A DNA stretch of 32,250 nucleotides from Rhodocyclaceae bacterium (GCA_024710925.1 JANJTW010000173.1:1-32250), one strand, 5' to 3'; positions 1 through 9,363 are shown, counted from the stretch's first letter. Notes: generated by a model from the sequence alone, not told the origin. Numbers and translations: made by a program.

Positions 1-3
1 CTG

Positions 4-1473
4 GTGATCGCCGATGACGAGAAGCCCCTCGCCATGGCCGGCATCATGGGCGGCGAGGAGAGCGGCATCACGCTGGAAACGACCGAGCTTTTCCTCGAAT
101 CCGCGTTCTTCGCGCCGAAGGCCATCGCCGGACGCGCGCGCCGCTACGGTTTCGGCTCCGACGCTTCGCATCGCTTCGAACGCGGTGTCGATTTCGGGGC
201 GACCCACCAGGCCATGGAGCGGGCGACGCAGCTAATCCTGCAAATCTGCGGCGGCGAGGCAGGTCCGCTGGTCGAGGCCGTTGCCGACCTGCCGGCCCGT
301 CCTCCCGTCCGCCTGCGCGTTGCCCGCGTGGCCAAGGTGCTCGGCGTGCCCTTCGCCGCCGAGGCCATTGCCGGGCTGTTCGCGCGTCTTGGCCTGCCGT
401 TCGTGCGCGAAGGCGACGAATTCGTCGTCACGCCGCCGTCCTACCGCTTTGACATCGAGATCGAGGAAGACCTGATCGAGGAAGTCGCTCGCCTGCACGG
501 TTACGACAATATCCCCGCCCCGGCACCGCAGGGCTCGCTCGCCATGCTGCCGCAGACCGAGTCGGCCCGTCCGCTGGCGCGCATTCGCCAAATTTTCGCC
601 GACGCCGGCTATCAGGAAGTGGTCAATTTCGCCTTCGTCGAGGAGGCCTGGGAAAGCGATTTCGCCGCCAACGCCGATCCGATCCGCCTTGCCAATCCGA
701 TCGCCAGCCAGATGAGCGTGATGCGCTCGACGCTGTTCGGCGGACTGGTGGCGAACCTCGCCACCAATCTCAAGCGCAAACAGTCCCGCGTGCGCATCTT
801 CGAGACCGGCCGCTGCTTCCTGCGCGATGCGGCCGCCCTGCCGGTCGCCGGCTTTGTCCAGCCCTGGCGCTTGTCCGGCCTCGCCTACGGCGGGGCTCTG
901 CCCGAACAATGGGGAGCGCCTGCCCGCAACGTCGACTTCTTCGATGTCAAGGGCGACCTCGAAGCATTGCTTGCGCCGCGCGTTGCTTGCTTCGAGAAGG
1001 CCGCGCACCCGGCGCTGCACCCGGGGCGTTCCGCCCGGATCATGATCGAAGGTGCATGCATCGGTATCGTCGGCGAGCTGCACCCGCGCTGGGTCCAGAA
1101 ATACGAACTGCCGCAGCCGCCGGTTGTCTTCGAACTCGAACTGGACGCGCTCAAAGCCGCGTCGTTGCCGCAGTACGTCGAGGTTTCCCGCTTCCAGCCG
1201 GTGATCCGCGACCTCGCCGTCGTGGTTGATCATGAGCTCGAACTGCAGCAACTTCTCGACGGCCTTTTTGCCTGTCGTTCGCCCCTCGTTCAAGACATCC
1301 GACTGTTCGATATCTACACCGGGAAAGGGGTCCCGGAAGGGAAGAAAAGTCTTGCTTTCCGCATAGTTATGCAAGATACTCAAAGGACTTTGCAAGACGT
1401 CGAAGTCGATGCCGCGATGCAAAATCTGGTGGTTTACCTGCAAGACGCCTTCGCGGCGCAACTCCGTGTCTGA
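4..1473 (+). CDS. pheT: Phenylalanine--tRNA ligase beta subunit, 3' part (5' end lies outside window)
   Basis: Translation [26 protein letters not shown]... with B3/B4, B5 and C-terminal anticodon-binding-like regions; directly upstream of ihfA, the usual pheST-ihfA order. Confidence 0.96.
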   Translation: MIADDEKPLAMAGIMGGEESGITLETTELFLESAFFAPKAIAGRARRYGFGSDASHRFERGVDFGATHQAMERATQLILQICGGEAGPLVEAVADLPARPPVRLRVARVAKVLGVPFAAEAIAGLFARLGLPFVREGDEFVVTPPSYRFDIEIEEDLIEEVARLHGYDNIPAPAPQGSLAMLPQTESARPLARIRQIFADAGYQEVVNFAFVEEAWESDFAANADPIRLANPIASQMSVMRSTLFGGLVANLATNLKRKQSRVRIFETGRCFLRDAAALPVAGFVQPWRLSGLAYGGALPEQWGAPARNVDFFDVKGDLEALLAPRVACFEKAAHPALHPGRSARIMIEGACIGIVGELHPRWVQKYELPQPPVVFELELDALKAASLPQYVEVSRFQPVIRDLAVVVDHELELQQLLDGLFACRSPLVQDIRLFDIYTGKGVPEGKKSLAFRIVMQDTQRTLQDVEVDAAMQNLVVYLQDAFAAQLRV

Positions 1474-1484
1474 CGAGGAAAATA

Positions 1485-1787
1485 ATGACGCTGACAAAAG
1501 CAGAGCTTGCTGATCTTTTGTTCGAAAAAGTCGGTCTCAACAAGCGCGAAGCGAAGGACATGGTGGAGGCGTTCTTCGAGGAAATCCGCAATGCGCTTGA
1601 GCGCGGCGACGGCGTCAAGCTGTCCGGCTTCGGCAATTTTCAGTTGCGCGACAAGCCGCAGCGCCCTGGCCGAAACCCGAAAACGGGCGAGGAAATCCCG
1701 ATCACCGCGCGTCGCGTGGTCACTTTCCACGCCAGCCAGAAACTAAAGTCCGAGGTGGAGCAGTTCTACCGTGGAACCCAATCCTAA
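1485..1787 (+). CDS. ihfA: Integration host factor alpha subunit
   Basis: [88 protein letters not shown], the HU/IHF family signature. Confidence 0.97.
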   Translation: MTLTKAELADLLFEKVGLNKREAKDMVEAFFEEIRNALERGDGVKLSGFGNFQLRDKPQRPGRNPKTGEEIPITARRVVTFHASQKLKSEVEQFYRGTQS

Positions 1788-2136
1788 AGACATCAGCAGC
1801 GATGCCCTCCCGCCGATTCCGGCCAAGCGCTATTTTACCATCGGCGAGGTGAGCGAACTCTGCGGCGTCAAGCCGCATGTCCTGCGTTACTGGGAGCAGG
1901 AGTTCACGCAGTTGAAGCCGGTCAAGCGGCGCGGCAACCGCCGCTACTATCAGCACCACGAGGTGCTGCTGGTCCGGCGTATCCGAGAACTGCTTTACAA
2001 TCAAGGGTTTACCATCAGCGGTGCGCGCAACCGTCTCGAGGACAGCGCTCCCGGCGAGGCTGTTGCCAAACCGGCGCTTTCTCCGGAGGTCCTGCGGGGT
2101 GAACTGATGCGCGTCATCGAGATGCTGCGCGTTTGA
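1771..2136 (+). CDS. MerR family transcriptional regulator
   Basis: [25 protein letters not shown] helix-turn-helix; overlaps the ihfA 3' end, a common arrangement. Confidence 0.9.
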   Translation: MEPNPKDISSDALPPIPAKRYFTIGEVSELCGVKPHVLRYWEQEFTQLKPVKRRGNRRYYQHHEVLLVRRIRELLYNQGFTISGARNRLEDSAPGEAVAKPALSPEVLRGELMRVIEMLRV

Positions 2137-2173
2137 GTCGATAGTCGCTTTCGGTTATACTCCGCGCCTCGTG

Positions 2174-2251
<78 letters not shown>

Positions 2252-2259
2252 GTAATACC

Positions 2260-2293
2260 AAGGGTTTCCAGCCGAAAGGCGGAAACCCTTTTT
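2260..2293 (+). terminator. Rho-independent terminator after tRNA-Pro, supplied by the element
   Basis: AAGGGTTTCC (a gcc gaaa ggc) GGAAACCCTT TTT hairpin with T tail. Confidence 0.85.
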
Positions 2294-2313
2294 CATTTCT
2301 CAGCCGAAAACCG

Positions 2314-2342
2314 AAAACTGCCCCATACATTGCCCCATACAA
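2314..2342. promoter_or_regulatory. Putative arm-type integrase binding sites, left end
   Basis: AAAACTGCCCCATACATTGCCCCATACAA, identical to 20371-20399; contains two 12-bp tandem units TGCCCCATACAT/TGCCCCATACAA. Confidence 0.7.
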
Positions 2343-2822
2343 GGGAAAACGCTTCGGTTGCCAGGTCAGCACACCTGCGCCACTGGGCGTCTGCATTTGG
2401 TTAGCAGGAGGCTTCGGATGCTTGATGTCGATCTGCTTGCCTTGCTGCACGTAGATCGCGTCGCCCCGCTTTGATGGCTCGGAGACGAGCCGAGCGCCAT
2501 CGTCGGTGACGTTGTGGTGGACAAACTGCGGGTTGGTGCCGCTGCGCTCTTTCTTGACGTAGGAAAGAAGCTCGGACATATTTATCGTGAGCTTCGTATC
2601 TCGGGCTGCCGCCCCTTCTTTGGGAAGGTGAGCATCAGCAGCCAGTTTCGCGGGGCTTACTCATCCTGCCTTGCCATCAGCCTACTCGGTGGCTAGACTG
2701 CTTCCATCCGCTCCCACCAGATTCCGAATACCAGAGGGGTCCGGTGCGTAGGTGCAAGAGGCGTTACCCGCCTCGGCACCATCGGATTCATTACCGCACG
2801 GACGATAGATAGCGTTCGCCCT

Positions 2823-3416
2823 TTATCCATGCTCAGGCGACGGTCCCCTAGCTCGCAATAATGCCTCGGTGTGCGCCTGCGCCTCTCGTATCGGATGGCA
2901 ATCAACGTGGGGAGCAGTCGATGTGTAGAGCGTCCATTTGCCTATGCGCGTGCGCGTCGCACAGGGCAACTCGCCGTGGTCAAGCTCAACCAGGACATAG
3001 TTGCAAGGGCGCTTCACCGCCCATCGTAACTTCGCCCCTTCCTTCTTTGCGTCATCGAAGTTCGCGCGCCAGTATTCAGGGACGAAGAACAGGTCGCCGC
3101 CGCAGGTGCCTTCGTATGGAATATGCACCGAGCCACCCCACGACCGGATTTCCTCGAACCACTCATTTTTCCCTGGGTTTATGTCCGACCATTGATCGCG
3201 TCCGGCAATGAACAACGCATCCTCAGCAGGAAGTCCGGTTGCCGCAACACGGCGCAGCTGCTCATCGACCATAATCTGCCACAGTCGAGCATCAGGAACT
3301 AGGGCGCACGATACCGAACGAATGTCGTCACGGTGTAACAACTCGCGAACAGCGTCTAGAAAGTCATCAGGTAGATAGGTATCCATTCCTTCGGTACTCG
3401 TGCATACGGCAGGCAT
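2823..3416 (-). CDS. Hypothetical protein
   Basis: 197-aa ORF with plausible composition (LWQIMVDEQLRRVAATGLPAEDALFIAGRDQWSDINPGKNEWFEEIRSWGGSVHIPYEGTCGGDLFFVPEYW); no family recognised. Confidence 0.6.
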   Translation of the reverse strand: MPAVCTSTEGMDTYLPDDFLDAVRELLHRDDIRSVSCALVPDARLWQIMVDEQLRRVAATGLPAEDALFIAGRDQWSDINPGKNEWFEEIRSWGGSVHIPYEGTCGGDLFFVPEYWRANFDDAKKEGAKLRWAVKRPCNYVLVELDHGELPCATRTRIGKWTLYTSTAPHVDCHPIREAQAHTEALLRARGPSPEHG

Positions 3417-3448
3417 GGCAGCTTTAATTATCGACGGAGCAAGAGATT

Positions 3449-3570
3449 CTACTTGTCGGGATAGCCTAGGTCGCAGGCGCCGATGTCGGCGTTGGTTCCG
3501 TGGAAGTGATATTCGTAGTTGCCGATCTTGGGATGAGAGTTTCGCTGACCAGAGAGGGCAGTATGGCTTT
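3449..3570 (-). pseudogene. C-terminal gene remnant
   Basis: Minus-strand reading ...TALSGQRNSHPKIGNYEYHFHGTNADIGACDLGYPDK*; an in-frame stop lies just upstream and no start is visible. Confidence 0.4.
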
Positions 3571-3935
3571 ATGTCTTCGTCCTATCAAGACCCGATCCCC
3601 TGGATGCCATGCTCTTTCTTGACGCAGGAAAGAGGCTCGGACATACTGTAAAAGGCCTCGCGCTCGGTGTAGCCCCCATTCTTTGGCTGAATGGAAGGGA
3701 CCCGCCGGGGACAGCGGGGCTTATTTCATTTTCATTTGAGGCGTCGTAGTCGTAGAAGCGCTGCCCATCGGTTGCTTCCTTGATTACCAGGCGAGCGACG
3801 TAATCCACGTCATTGATGCGAAGCGGCGCATAGAAGTGGCGTAGGAATCAATGCCTTTATCTTATCAAGATCGCTCCCAAGCCAATCGAGCGCAACCTCT
3901 TCGGTGATCTCGAAATTCGCTTCCGGAATGGCCGG
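3569..3935 (-). pseudogene. Disrupted phage-type polyprotein/toxin fragment
   Basis: Minus-strand NFEITEEVALDWLGSDLDKIKALIPT changes frame near 3845 into RHFYAPLRINDVDYVARLVIKEATDGQRFYDYDASNENEISPAVPGG; the two halves read as one protein across a frameshift. Confidence 0.45.
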
Positions 3936-3940
3936 CGGGG

Positions 3941-4267
3941 TCAGCTCCCCATGAACCGATCGGCTTCCTCCTGCTTGACCCTGATCCGGTCCAGCACCGC
4001 CATCTTGTCCTCCGACTCGCTGCTTTCCTCCGACTCGTCCTCGGTCGTTTCCTCGGGCGGCAGCAGAATCCACTTCGGCAGCACGATTTCCTCCGCTTCG
4101 TCCCGCCTGAACCCGGCTTCCATCAGCTCCCGCATTTCCTTCGCCGCGCCCTTCGCCGCCGCTTCGGCTGCCGTCAGCAACTGATTCGCCGCCAGCAGTT
4201 CCGCGTACCTGTTCGGCAGCCACTCCCTCCAGTGCCGAATTGCCTTGTTGACCAGTAGCCGTTCCAT
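3941..4267 (-). CDS. Hypothetical phage-associated protein
   Basis: MERLLVNKAIRHWREWLPNRYAELLAANQLLTAAEAAAKGAAKEMRELMEAGFRRDEAEEIVLPKWILLPPEE; coherent 108-aa ORF. Confidence 0.55.
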   Translation of the reverse strand: MERLLVNKAIRHWREWLPNRYAELLAANQLLTAAEAAAKGAAKEMRELMEAGFRRDEAEEIVLPKWILLPPEETTEDESEESSESEDKMAVLDRIRVKQEEADRFMGS

Positions 4268-4463
4268 TGTTTTCTCCGTTAGCAGGTGCTGTTGGCACTT
4301 TCTCCGACCGGAGTTTAGCCAATGTCGTGAGAATATTCACTGCGCCGCCATTCTTTGCTTCGCCGGACAGATACCGTCACGGTCTTCGGCGGGCGCACCT
4401 TTCGAATGTCGCGCTTCCCCCGTGACGACAGTGCTATAGTCGAATTACTGCTTTGGCCCGGAG

Positions 4464-4955
4464 TCATCGCGGCCTTCGCACCGGCACTTGGCGAAGGTTC
4501 GGCAAACGGGTTATCCCCGGAGGATAACGGTGGGAACGGACGCCCCGCCCCAAAGCAGCTTCCTTTTCCTCTGCAATCTTGTCGTCGTCAAGGTCTTCCG
4601 GATTGGCGATTGGAGAAGCATTCTTGCTTCCATCATCAGCACTGGCTAAACTCGAACCCACTGGCGGAACGTTCGGCAAATCAGCTTCCGCGTGAGTCGC
4701 TTCGGCGGCAATAGGATGAGGGGAATAGCCGGCCTGTTCCGGTATCTGCTGTCCCTCCCGCCAGCTCTCTTTCAGTTCCCGAGCCTGCTTCAAAGACCGA
4801 TCCGGAGATGTCATCACGGAAACGATGTCAATGAATCCGTCTGCAATTTCAATCTCGATTTCCACTTCTATCCAGCGGAAAGCGGTCGGCGACGTTGAGC
4901 CCTGATTTTGCGAAACAGATTTCAGCCACTCATTCATCGAGTGGGCCAGGCCCAA
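4464..4955 (-). CDS. Hypothetical protein
   Basis: 163-aa ORF slightly overlapping the next upstream gene in the minus-strand block; the Arg/Pro-rich C-terminus may be out of frame. Confidence 0.4.
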   Translation of the reverse strand: MGLAHSMNEWLKSVSQNQGSTSPTAFRWIEVEIEIEIADGFIDIVSVMTSPDRSLKQARELKESWREGQQIPEQAGYSPHPIAAEATHAEADLPNVPPVGSSLASADDGSKNASPIANPEDLDDDKIAEEKEAALGRGVRSHRYPPGITRLPNLRQVPVRRPR

Positions 4956-5568
4956 TGCCCTTCACTCGCCGATTCATTAGTCCAAACCGTTCAGCCATAC
5001 CGGTCATTGAAACGTCGACGTAGGCGTCATGCCTGGCGGTCAGCTGTGCGAAGGTACGCCACTGCATTCCCTTGGGTTTCTCCCCCCTTGGATTCAGGAT
5101 GCCAACACGCCACCCTAGCAGCCGCCGGACTCTATCCGCTTGGCGCGCTGCCCGATCATCGGCCGTTTCGCGTTGGCTGGCGTAAGTGAGTTGCAAACAA
5201 TGCCGGCAGGCATAGTGCCGGCCGGGGCTATACAGAACGGCGACCCGCCGTTCGCAGGTCGGACATATCCACCAGCATCGTGTCCCACCAAGATGACAGG
5301 GGGTGCGATCCATATGGATGGATTGGCTGACATCTTCCCATTCTGCCCCGCGATGATTTCGAAACTTGTAGGCCAGGAGCACATGATCGACTCTTACCTG
5401 AATCCGGATGTCGCTGACCGGTCGGCCACAGATCGTCCATTGCCACCCGAACGACTGTCCGGGCTGGAGTAGTCCGCTGCGATTCAGCTTGCGTATGTCG
5501 AGTGGCCGCGAATCTTCCGTCGCGGCTTTCCCAGCCTGATTCCGCCGCCCGCTACCGATGCCGCCCAT
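4930..5568 (-). CDS. Hypothetical zinc-ribbon-like protein
   Basis: MGGIGSGRRNQAGKAATEDSRPLDIRKLNRSG... with CPTC...CRHC cysteine pairs (CPTCERRVAVLYSPGRHYACRHC). Confidence 0.75.
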   Translation of the reverse strand: MGGIGSGRRNQAGKAATEDSRPLDIRKLNRSGLLQPGQSFGWQWTICGRPVSDIRIQVRVDHVLLAYKFRNHRGAEWEDVSQSIHMDRTPCHLGGTRCWWICPTCERRVAVLYSPGRHYACRHCLQLTYASQRETADDRAARQADRVRRLLGWRVGILNPRGEKPKGMQWRTFAQLTARHDAYVDVSMTGMAERFGLMNRRVKGIGPGPLDE

Positions 5569-5690
5569 ATTTTCATCCTCAAATTTTTGCCGAAATCATT
5601 TGGCAGGTTTGCCTCATGATTTTCAGCCAATGCTGCCAAATCCATTGCCGCGTCTGATGTTTCACCGATTTTGATGGCCTGCGGACTCAT
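5484..5690 (-). CDS. Small hypothetical protein
   Basis: 68-aa ORF (MSPQAIKIGETSDAAMDLAALAENHEANLPNDFGKNLRMKIWAAS...) overlapping the neighbouring ORFs at both ends. Confidence 0.4.
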   Translation of the reverse strand: MSPQAIKIGETSDAAMDLAALAENHEANLPNDFGKNLRMKIWAASVAGGGIRLGKPRRKIRGHSTYAS

Positions 5691-6502
5691 GCGCTACGCA
5701 GGTCCTTCAGCTTCAGAATCATGGCTAATGTCCGCTCGAATTTTCGGTCGAGATGCGTTTCGTAGCGGCTCAGCTTTTCCAATCGGTGCGCTTGCAGCCC
5801 TTCGCCCAGGGTTTGCGCTTTGATTGCCGGGGCAAATCTCGCCTCTTGCACCATGCGGATGCAGATCGGCTCCAGCGACTCGAAGATGAATTGCGCCAGT
5901 CCTTCGGCGGTGGCCGGGTAGGACTCATCTTCGACATGCTCATCCCACCAGTCACGGGATTCCTGGATTAGCGCCCGCCGAGCTTTCTCATAGGCGTCCA
6001 CACCTCGCTTGCGAAGTATCGCCGCTGCTTTTTGCGTTGCTGCCAGGTCAGTGGCTGCCTCTCGCTGGCGTTCGGCGATCTCTTCGGGGGTGCCATCCAT
6101 GAATTCCCGCAGGTCGGTTTTCTCGTCGCCCAAACCACGCTGGAAAGGCGCCGCCGACTTGATTACCGATGCTGCGCTATTGACCGCGCTTTTCAATCCC
6201 TCGTTGATCTTCGCGCCTTCGGCCAGCAATACCCGCCGCTTGCGCCAGATGATGGTGGCAAGCTCCTCGATCAGATAACGCTCAGTCATCCCAGCCGGTC
6301 GGTGCTCCTCGACCAGTGCTGCCAGCAGTTCTGCAAACTCGGCATGATCTTCGTGCGCCAATACCGCGTGCTTGGAGAGAATGCCGTGCTTCAGAGCATT
6401 GAACCGCACAGGCGCATAGTTTCCGCTTCGTGCTACGGGTTCCGCCTTATCGCAGCTTATCGGTGTCACCGCGTTGCTCGCGTCCGCTTCAATGATCGCC
6501 AT
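5687..6502 (-). CDS. Hypothetical protein common in mobile elements
   Basis: 271 aa, ...VRFNALKHGILSKHAVLAHEDHAEFAELLAALVEEHRPAGMTERYLIEELATIIWRKRRVLLAEGA...; 4-nt overlap with the small ORF downstream. Confidence 0.75.
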   Translation of the reverse strand: MAIIEADASNAVTPISCDKAEPVARSGNYAPVRFNALKHGILSKHAVLAHEDHAEFAELLAALVEEHRPAGMTERYLIEELATIIWRKRRVLLAEGAKINEGLKSAVNSAASVIKSAAPFQRGLGDEKTDLREFMDGTPEEIAERQREAATDLAATQKAAAILRKRGVDAYEKARRALIQESRDWWDEHVEDESYPATAEGLAQFIFESLEPICIRMVQEARFAPAIKAQTLGEGLQAHRLEKLSRYETHLDRKFERTLAMILKLKDLRSA

Positions 6503-6912
6503 TATTTGCCTCCTTTCTGGATCAGTCCCGGCCAGCGTTCCCGGCCCGGCCGCCGGTCGACATCAGCCGGCCCCGGCGCATAGCCTTCGCAGCGCTGGGG
6601 AAGATCACGGATCGGCTCATAGCTGCGGCTTGCCCTGATCTCTCCATGCCGTGCCGCAAGGCAAAGCCCCCGTTCGGTCAGATTCGCGCACTGTTCGCAG
6701 ATACGTCGGTCGTCGTCGGTAAATGCCTCGATTTTCTGGAAATCCATCGCCGGGGCACTGCCGTTACTGTCGTTGGAAGACCGCGAAAAATCGGCATTGC
6801 CCGGCAGCGACACTGCCATTACTGCCGTTGTATTTCCTTCGGCAGTTTCGGCAGTACGAACATCCGCCAGTTGTGCAATTTCACGCTGCGCACGCGCCAG
6901 CCAGTCAGCCAT
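6502..6912 (-). CDS. Hypothetical protein with Cys cluster
   Basis: MADWLARAQREIAQLADVRTAET... FTDDDRRICEQCANLTERGLCLAARHGEIRASRSYEPIRDLPQRCEGYAP; start ATG at 6912 overlaps the primase gene end. Confidence 0.7.
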   Translation of the reverse strand: MADWLARAQREIAQLADVRTAETAEGNTTAVMAVSLPGNADFSRSSNDSNGSAPAMDFQKIEAFTDDDRRICEQCANLTERGLCLAARHGEIRASRSYEPIRDLPQRCEGYAPGPADVDRRPGRERWPGLIQKGGK

Positions 6913-9052
6913 GATTGCGCCCCTTGGCGATCGCTGGATTGATGGCATAGCGATAGGTACGCCGGCCACTGCCCGGGCCGGTGCCGCCGACTTCCTCGGC
7001 GCGTAGCCAGTGCTCGTCTTCCAGCCAGTCGAGTGCAGCCTGCACAGCCTCGTCGGTCGTCAGGCTGCGCCACTGGTTGCGGCGCATATCGCGTGCTGTG
7101 AAACCGTCGGCCAACTTGCTCTGGCGTAGCTTGTCAGCCAACGCCTGTGCGGCGCGCAGGCCGTCGTCGGCTAGCAGGCCATAGCAGCGCCGTGCGTGGG
7201 CTTCGAGGTAGTCGCACCAGGCCGCTGCGCGCAGCGCCGCTTCCGCTGTTACCGGCCCGCGCCGCCCGGTCGCCGCACAATCGACCAGATGCAGGATCAG
7301 CGCCAGCGCCGGGAGCAGCTTGTCGTACTTCGCCAGGTGCTGGGCAATGATCGGATGATCCTCTGCCGGCATCTTTGTGCGATGTAGATCGCCCGACCAT
7401 TCGATGAAAATCTCCTGCGCCGAATCGTCGAAGTGGAAATGCGGGAACTTGTCGAAATCGTTGGCCGGTGCGGCGCCCCAGGCCACCGGATCGAGATCGG
7501 CCAGCGCCTCGAACATGACGAAAGCCCGCTCGCGTGCCGCCTTCGCCGGCAGGCGATCCGTCCATTCCCAGTCGCGATGATCGGGATAAACGAGCACCTG
7601 AAACCGTTGCAGCATGCCGTCGTTGGCCAGCGCATGCGCGGCCTGCTCCAGATAGCCGGTCAGCTTGTCTGGCTGGATGCCGCCGAAGATTGATACGCAC
7701 AGGTTCGGAATGAAGATCGAGCCGCGCCCGATGCGGTCGGTATCGAAGGCAGCATTGCCGTTCCAGGCTTCGAGGTAGAAGGCGCGCTCGCCTTCGCGGC
7801 CTTCGCGATCCCACGAAGCAATGAGCCCGACCAGTTCATCGCGCAGCACCAGCAGGCCGGCGGGGTTGTCGCGCAGCAGTTCGCCCAGCTTCTCGATGGT
7901 GGTGTCGTTGGATTTGTAGCGGCGTAGGGCCGGTGCATCCGGCGCCTGTTGTCGATGGCTTTGCAGCTCCTTGGCGAGGTCGTCCAGATCGCCTTTCTTG
8001 GCATCCTTCGCCGCCGCCTTGATGCGGGATTCGATGGCATCCCGCTTTGCCTCGAATACCGTCTTTTCGGCCTCGAAGGCTTCGAGGTTGGCTTGGTGTG
8101 CTGTCAGGGCTTGCGTGATCAGGCGGTCCAGCGGTTTCAAGGCTGCACCGATGGCTGGGGATTTCTTTGCCGAGGGCAGACCGACGATGCCGCCCCACAG
8201 ATTGGGCACGATCAGCCACGAATCGCGGGACTTGGGCTTGATCGCACAGCGTGCCCCAATGATCGCGCCAAGACCGACCAGTGCCGCCGCAGCAACGAAA
8301 TCGGGCGGGCAGGGCATGCGGTCGGCCTCGTCCATGATCCAGTCGCGCAACACCTCGGGCAGCAGAGTTGTCGCATCGAAAGCCGGTACCGGATGCAGCG
8401 CCGCCTCGATCGGCTTTGGCTCCGGCCATCCACCGTCTCCGGCAGTCGGTGCGCTCGTCGAGACGGTGGTCAGTGCGGCGATTTCCTCCGCAGTAGCTTC
8501 TGGGTGCGCCGCCAGCCAATCGACCGCATCCCCCTTTGGGGGCAGGCCAAGTGCCGCCACGTCGATGATGGATACCGTGCATCCCAGCGCCAGCAATGTC
8601 GCTGCTGCGGTGTCGGCATAGCGCCGGCCGGCTTCGTCGTTGTCAGGCCAGATCGTCACACGCCGGCCAGCGAGCGGCTCCCAGTTGGCCTTGGCTGCGG
8701 AGTCGGCCGCACCGCTGGTGGTGGCCAGGACTCCAATTTTCACCAGGGCATCGGAACACCATTCGCCTTCGCAAACCACAACCGTTGCGCCGGGTTGTGC
8801 CGCCAGTTCGTGCAGGCGATAGAGCGGCTTGCCTGCCGGGAAATCCGGCTCGCCGAGTGCATAGCCGTCACCGCTGCGCATCATCGGGCGTATCCATTTC
8901 TCTCCGCTGTCCGGGTGCTTGAGGCGGATGCGCCAGTAAATCGGCTGATCGTTGGCGGCGGTGTATTCGTGCAGGGCCTGCGGCTGATAGCCGGCGCGCA
9001 GCGCACCGTCCGCCAGACGGCGGGCTGCCTGTTGGGGCGTCTTGATGGTCAT
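6905..9052 (-). CDS. TOPRIM plus DUF3987 domain protein (primase/helicase-like replication protein)
   Basis: MTIKTPQQAARRLADGALRAGYQPQ...; TOPRIM-like VVVCEGEWCSDALV and TIWPDNDEAGRR; DUF3987-like VGLGAIIGARCAIKPKSRDSWLIVPNLWGGIVGLPSAKKSPAI. Preferred start is the ATG at 9052. Confidence 0.85.
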   Translation of the reverse strand: MTIKTPQQAARRLADGALRAGYQPQALHEYTAANDQPIYWRIRLKHPDSGEKWIRPMMRSGDGYALGEPDFPAGKPLYRLHELAAQPGATVVVCEGEWCSDALVKIGVLATTSGAADSAAKANWEPLAGRRVTIWPDNDEAGRRYADTAAATLLALGCTVSIIDVAALGLPPKGDAVDWLAAHPEATAEEIAALTTVSTSAPTAGDGGWPEPKPIEAALHPVPAFDATTLLPEVLRDWIMDEADRMPCPPDFVAAAALVGLGAIIGARCAIKPKSRDSWLIVPNLWGGIVGLPSAKKSPAIGAALKPLDRLITQALTAHQANLEAFEAEKTVFEAKRDAIESRIKAAAKDAKKGDLDDLAKELQSHRQQAPDAPALRRYKSNDTTIEKLGELLRDNPAGLLVLRDELVGLIASWDREGREGERAFYLEAWNGNAAFDTDRIGRGSIFIPNLCVSIFGGIQPDKLTGYLEQAAHALANDGMLQRFQVLVYPDHRDWEWTDRLPAKAARERAFVMFEALADLDPVAWGAAPANDFDKFPHFHFDDSAQEIFIEWSGDLHRTKMPAEDHPIIAQHLAKYDKLLPALALILHLVDCAATGRRGPVTAEAALRAAAWCDYLEAHARRCYGLLADDGLRAAQALADKLRQSKLADGFTARDMRRNQWRSLTTDEAVQAALDWLEDEHWLRAEEVGGTGPGSGRRTYRYAINPAIAKGRNHG

Positions 9053-9363
9053 CGCATGTCCTCCCAAGCGCCAAGTGCCCGAGCTGCCTCGATGAAGCGC
9101 AGTCCGTGGCGCAGCATGTGAAAGGCAAGAACATCGCCGCCGTGGGTGCCGCAGACCATGCAGCGGAAAGCACCGGTCTCGATGCGTATCCTCAGGCTGG
9201 GGGCGGTGTCCGGATGGAAGGGGCAGAGGGTGGATTTCCACTCGCCGTTACCCGTGAGCTTCAAGCCCTGTTCTCGGTAGTAGGCGAGAGGTTTTGGTAG
9301 CTGGTCTCGCCTGAAGCCGAAGGCTGGCCGGGATAGTCCCCGCGTGGGGTGCGCGCGTCGCAT
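9049..9363 (-). CDS. CHC2-type zinc finger protein (primase N-terminal-like)
   Basis: YYREQGLKLTGNGEWKSTLCPFHPDTAPSLRIRIETGAFRCMVCGTHGGDVLAFHMLRHGLRFIEAARAL; CPFH...CMVCGTHGGD pattern; 4-nt overlap with the next gene. Confidence 0.85.
   Translation of the reverse strand: MRRAHPTRGLSRPAFGFRRDQLPKPLAYYREQGLKLTGNGEWKSTLCPFHPDTAPSLRIRIETGAFRCMVCGTHGGDVLAFHMLRHGLRFIEAARALGAWEDMR

Noticed and set aside
232-1497. 421-aa minus-strand ORF across pheT
   Set aside because: Antisense shadow of a well-recognised gene in high-GC DNA; low-complexity, non-family-like translation.
2314-2342. 5' fragment of a second integrase at the left end
   Set aside because: Similarity to the int upstream region stops at 29 bp with no int coding sequence following, so paired arm sites explain it better.
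7949-9121. 390-aa plus-strand ORF
   Set aside because: Antisense shadow of the TOPRIM/DUF3987 gene; no recognisable domain.
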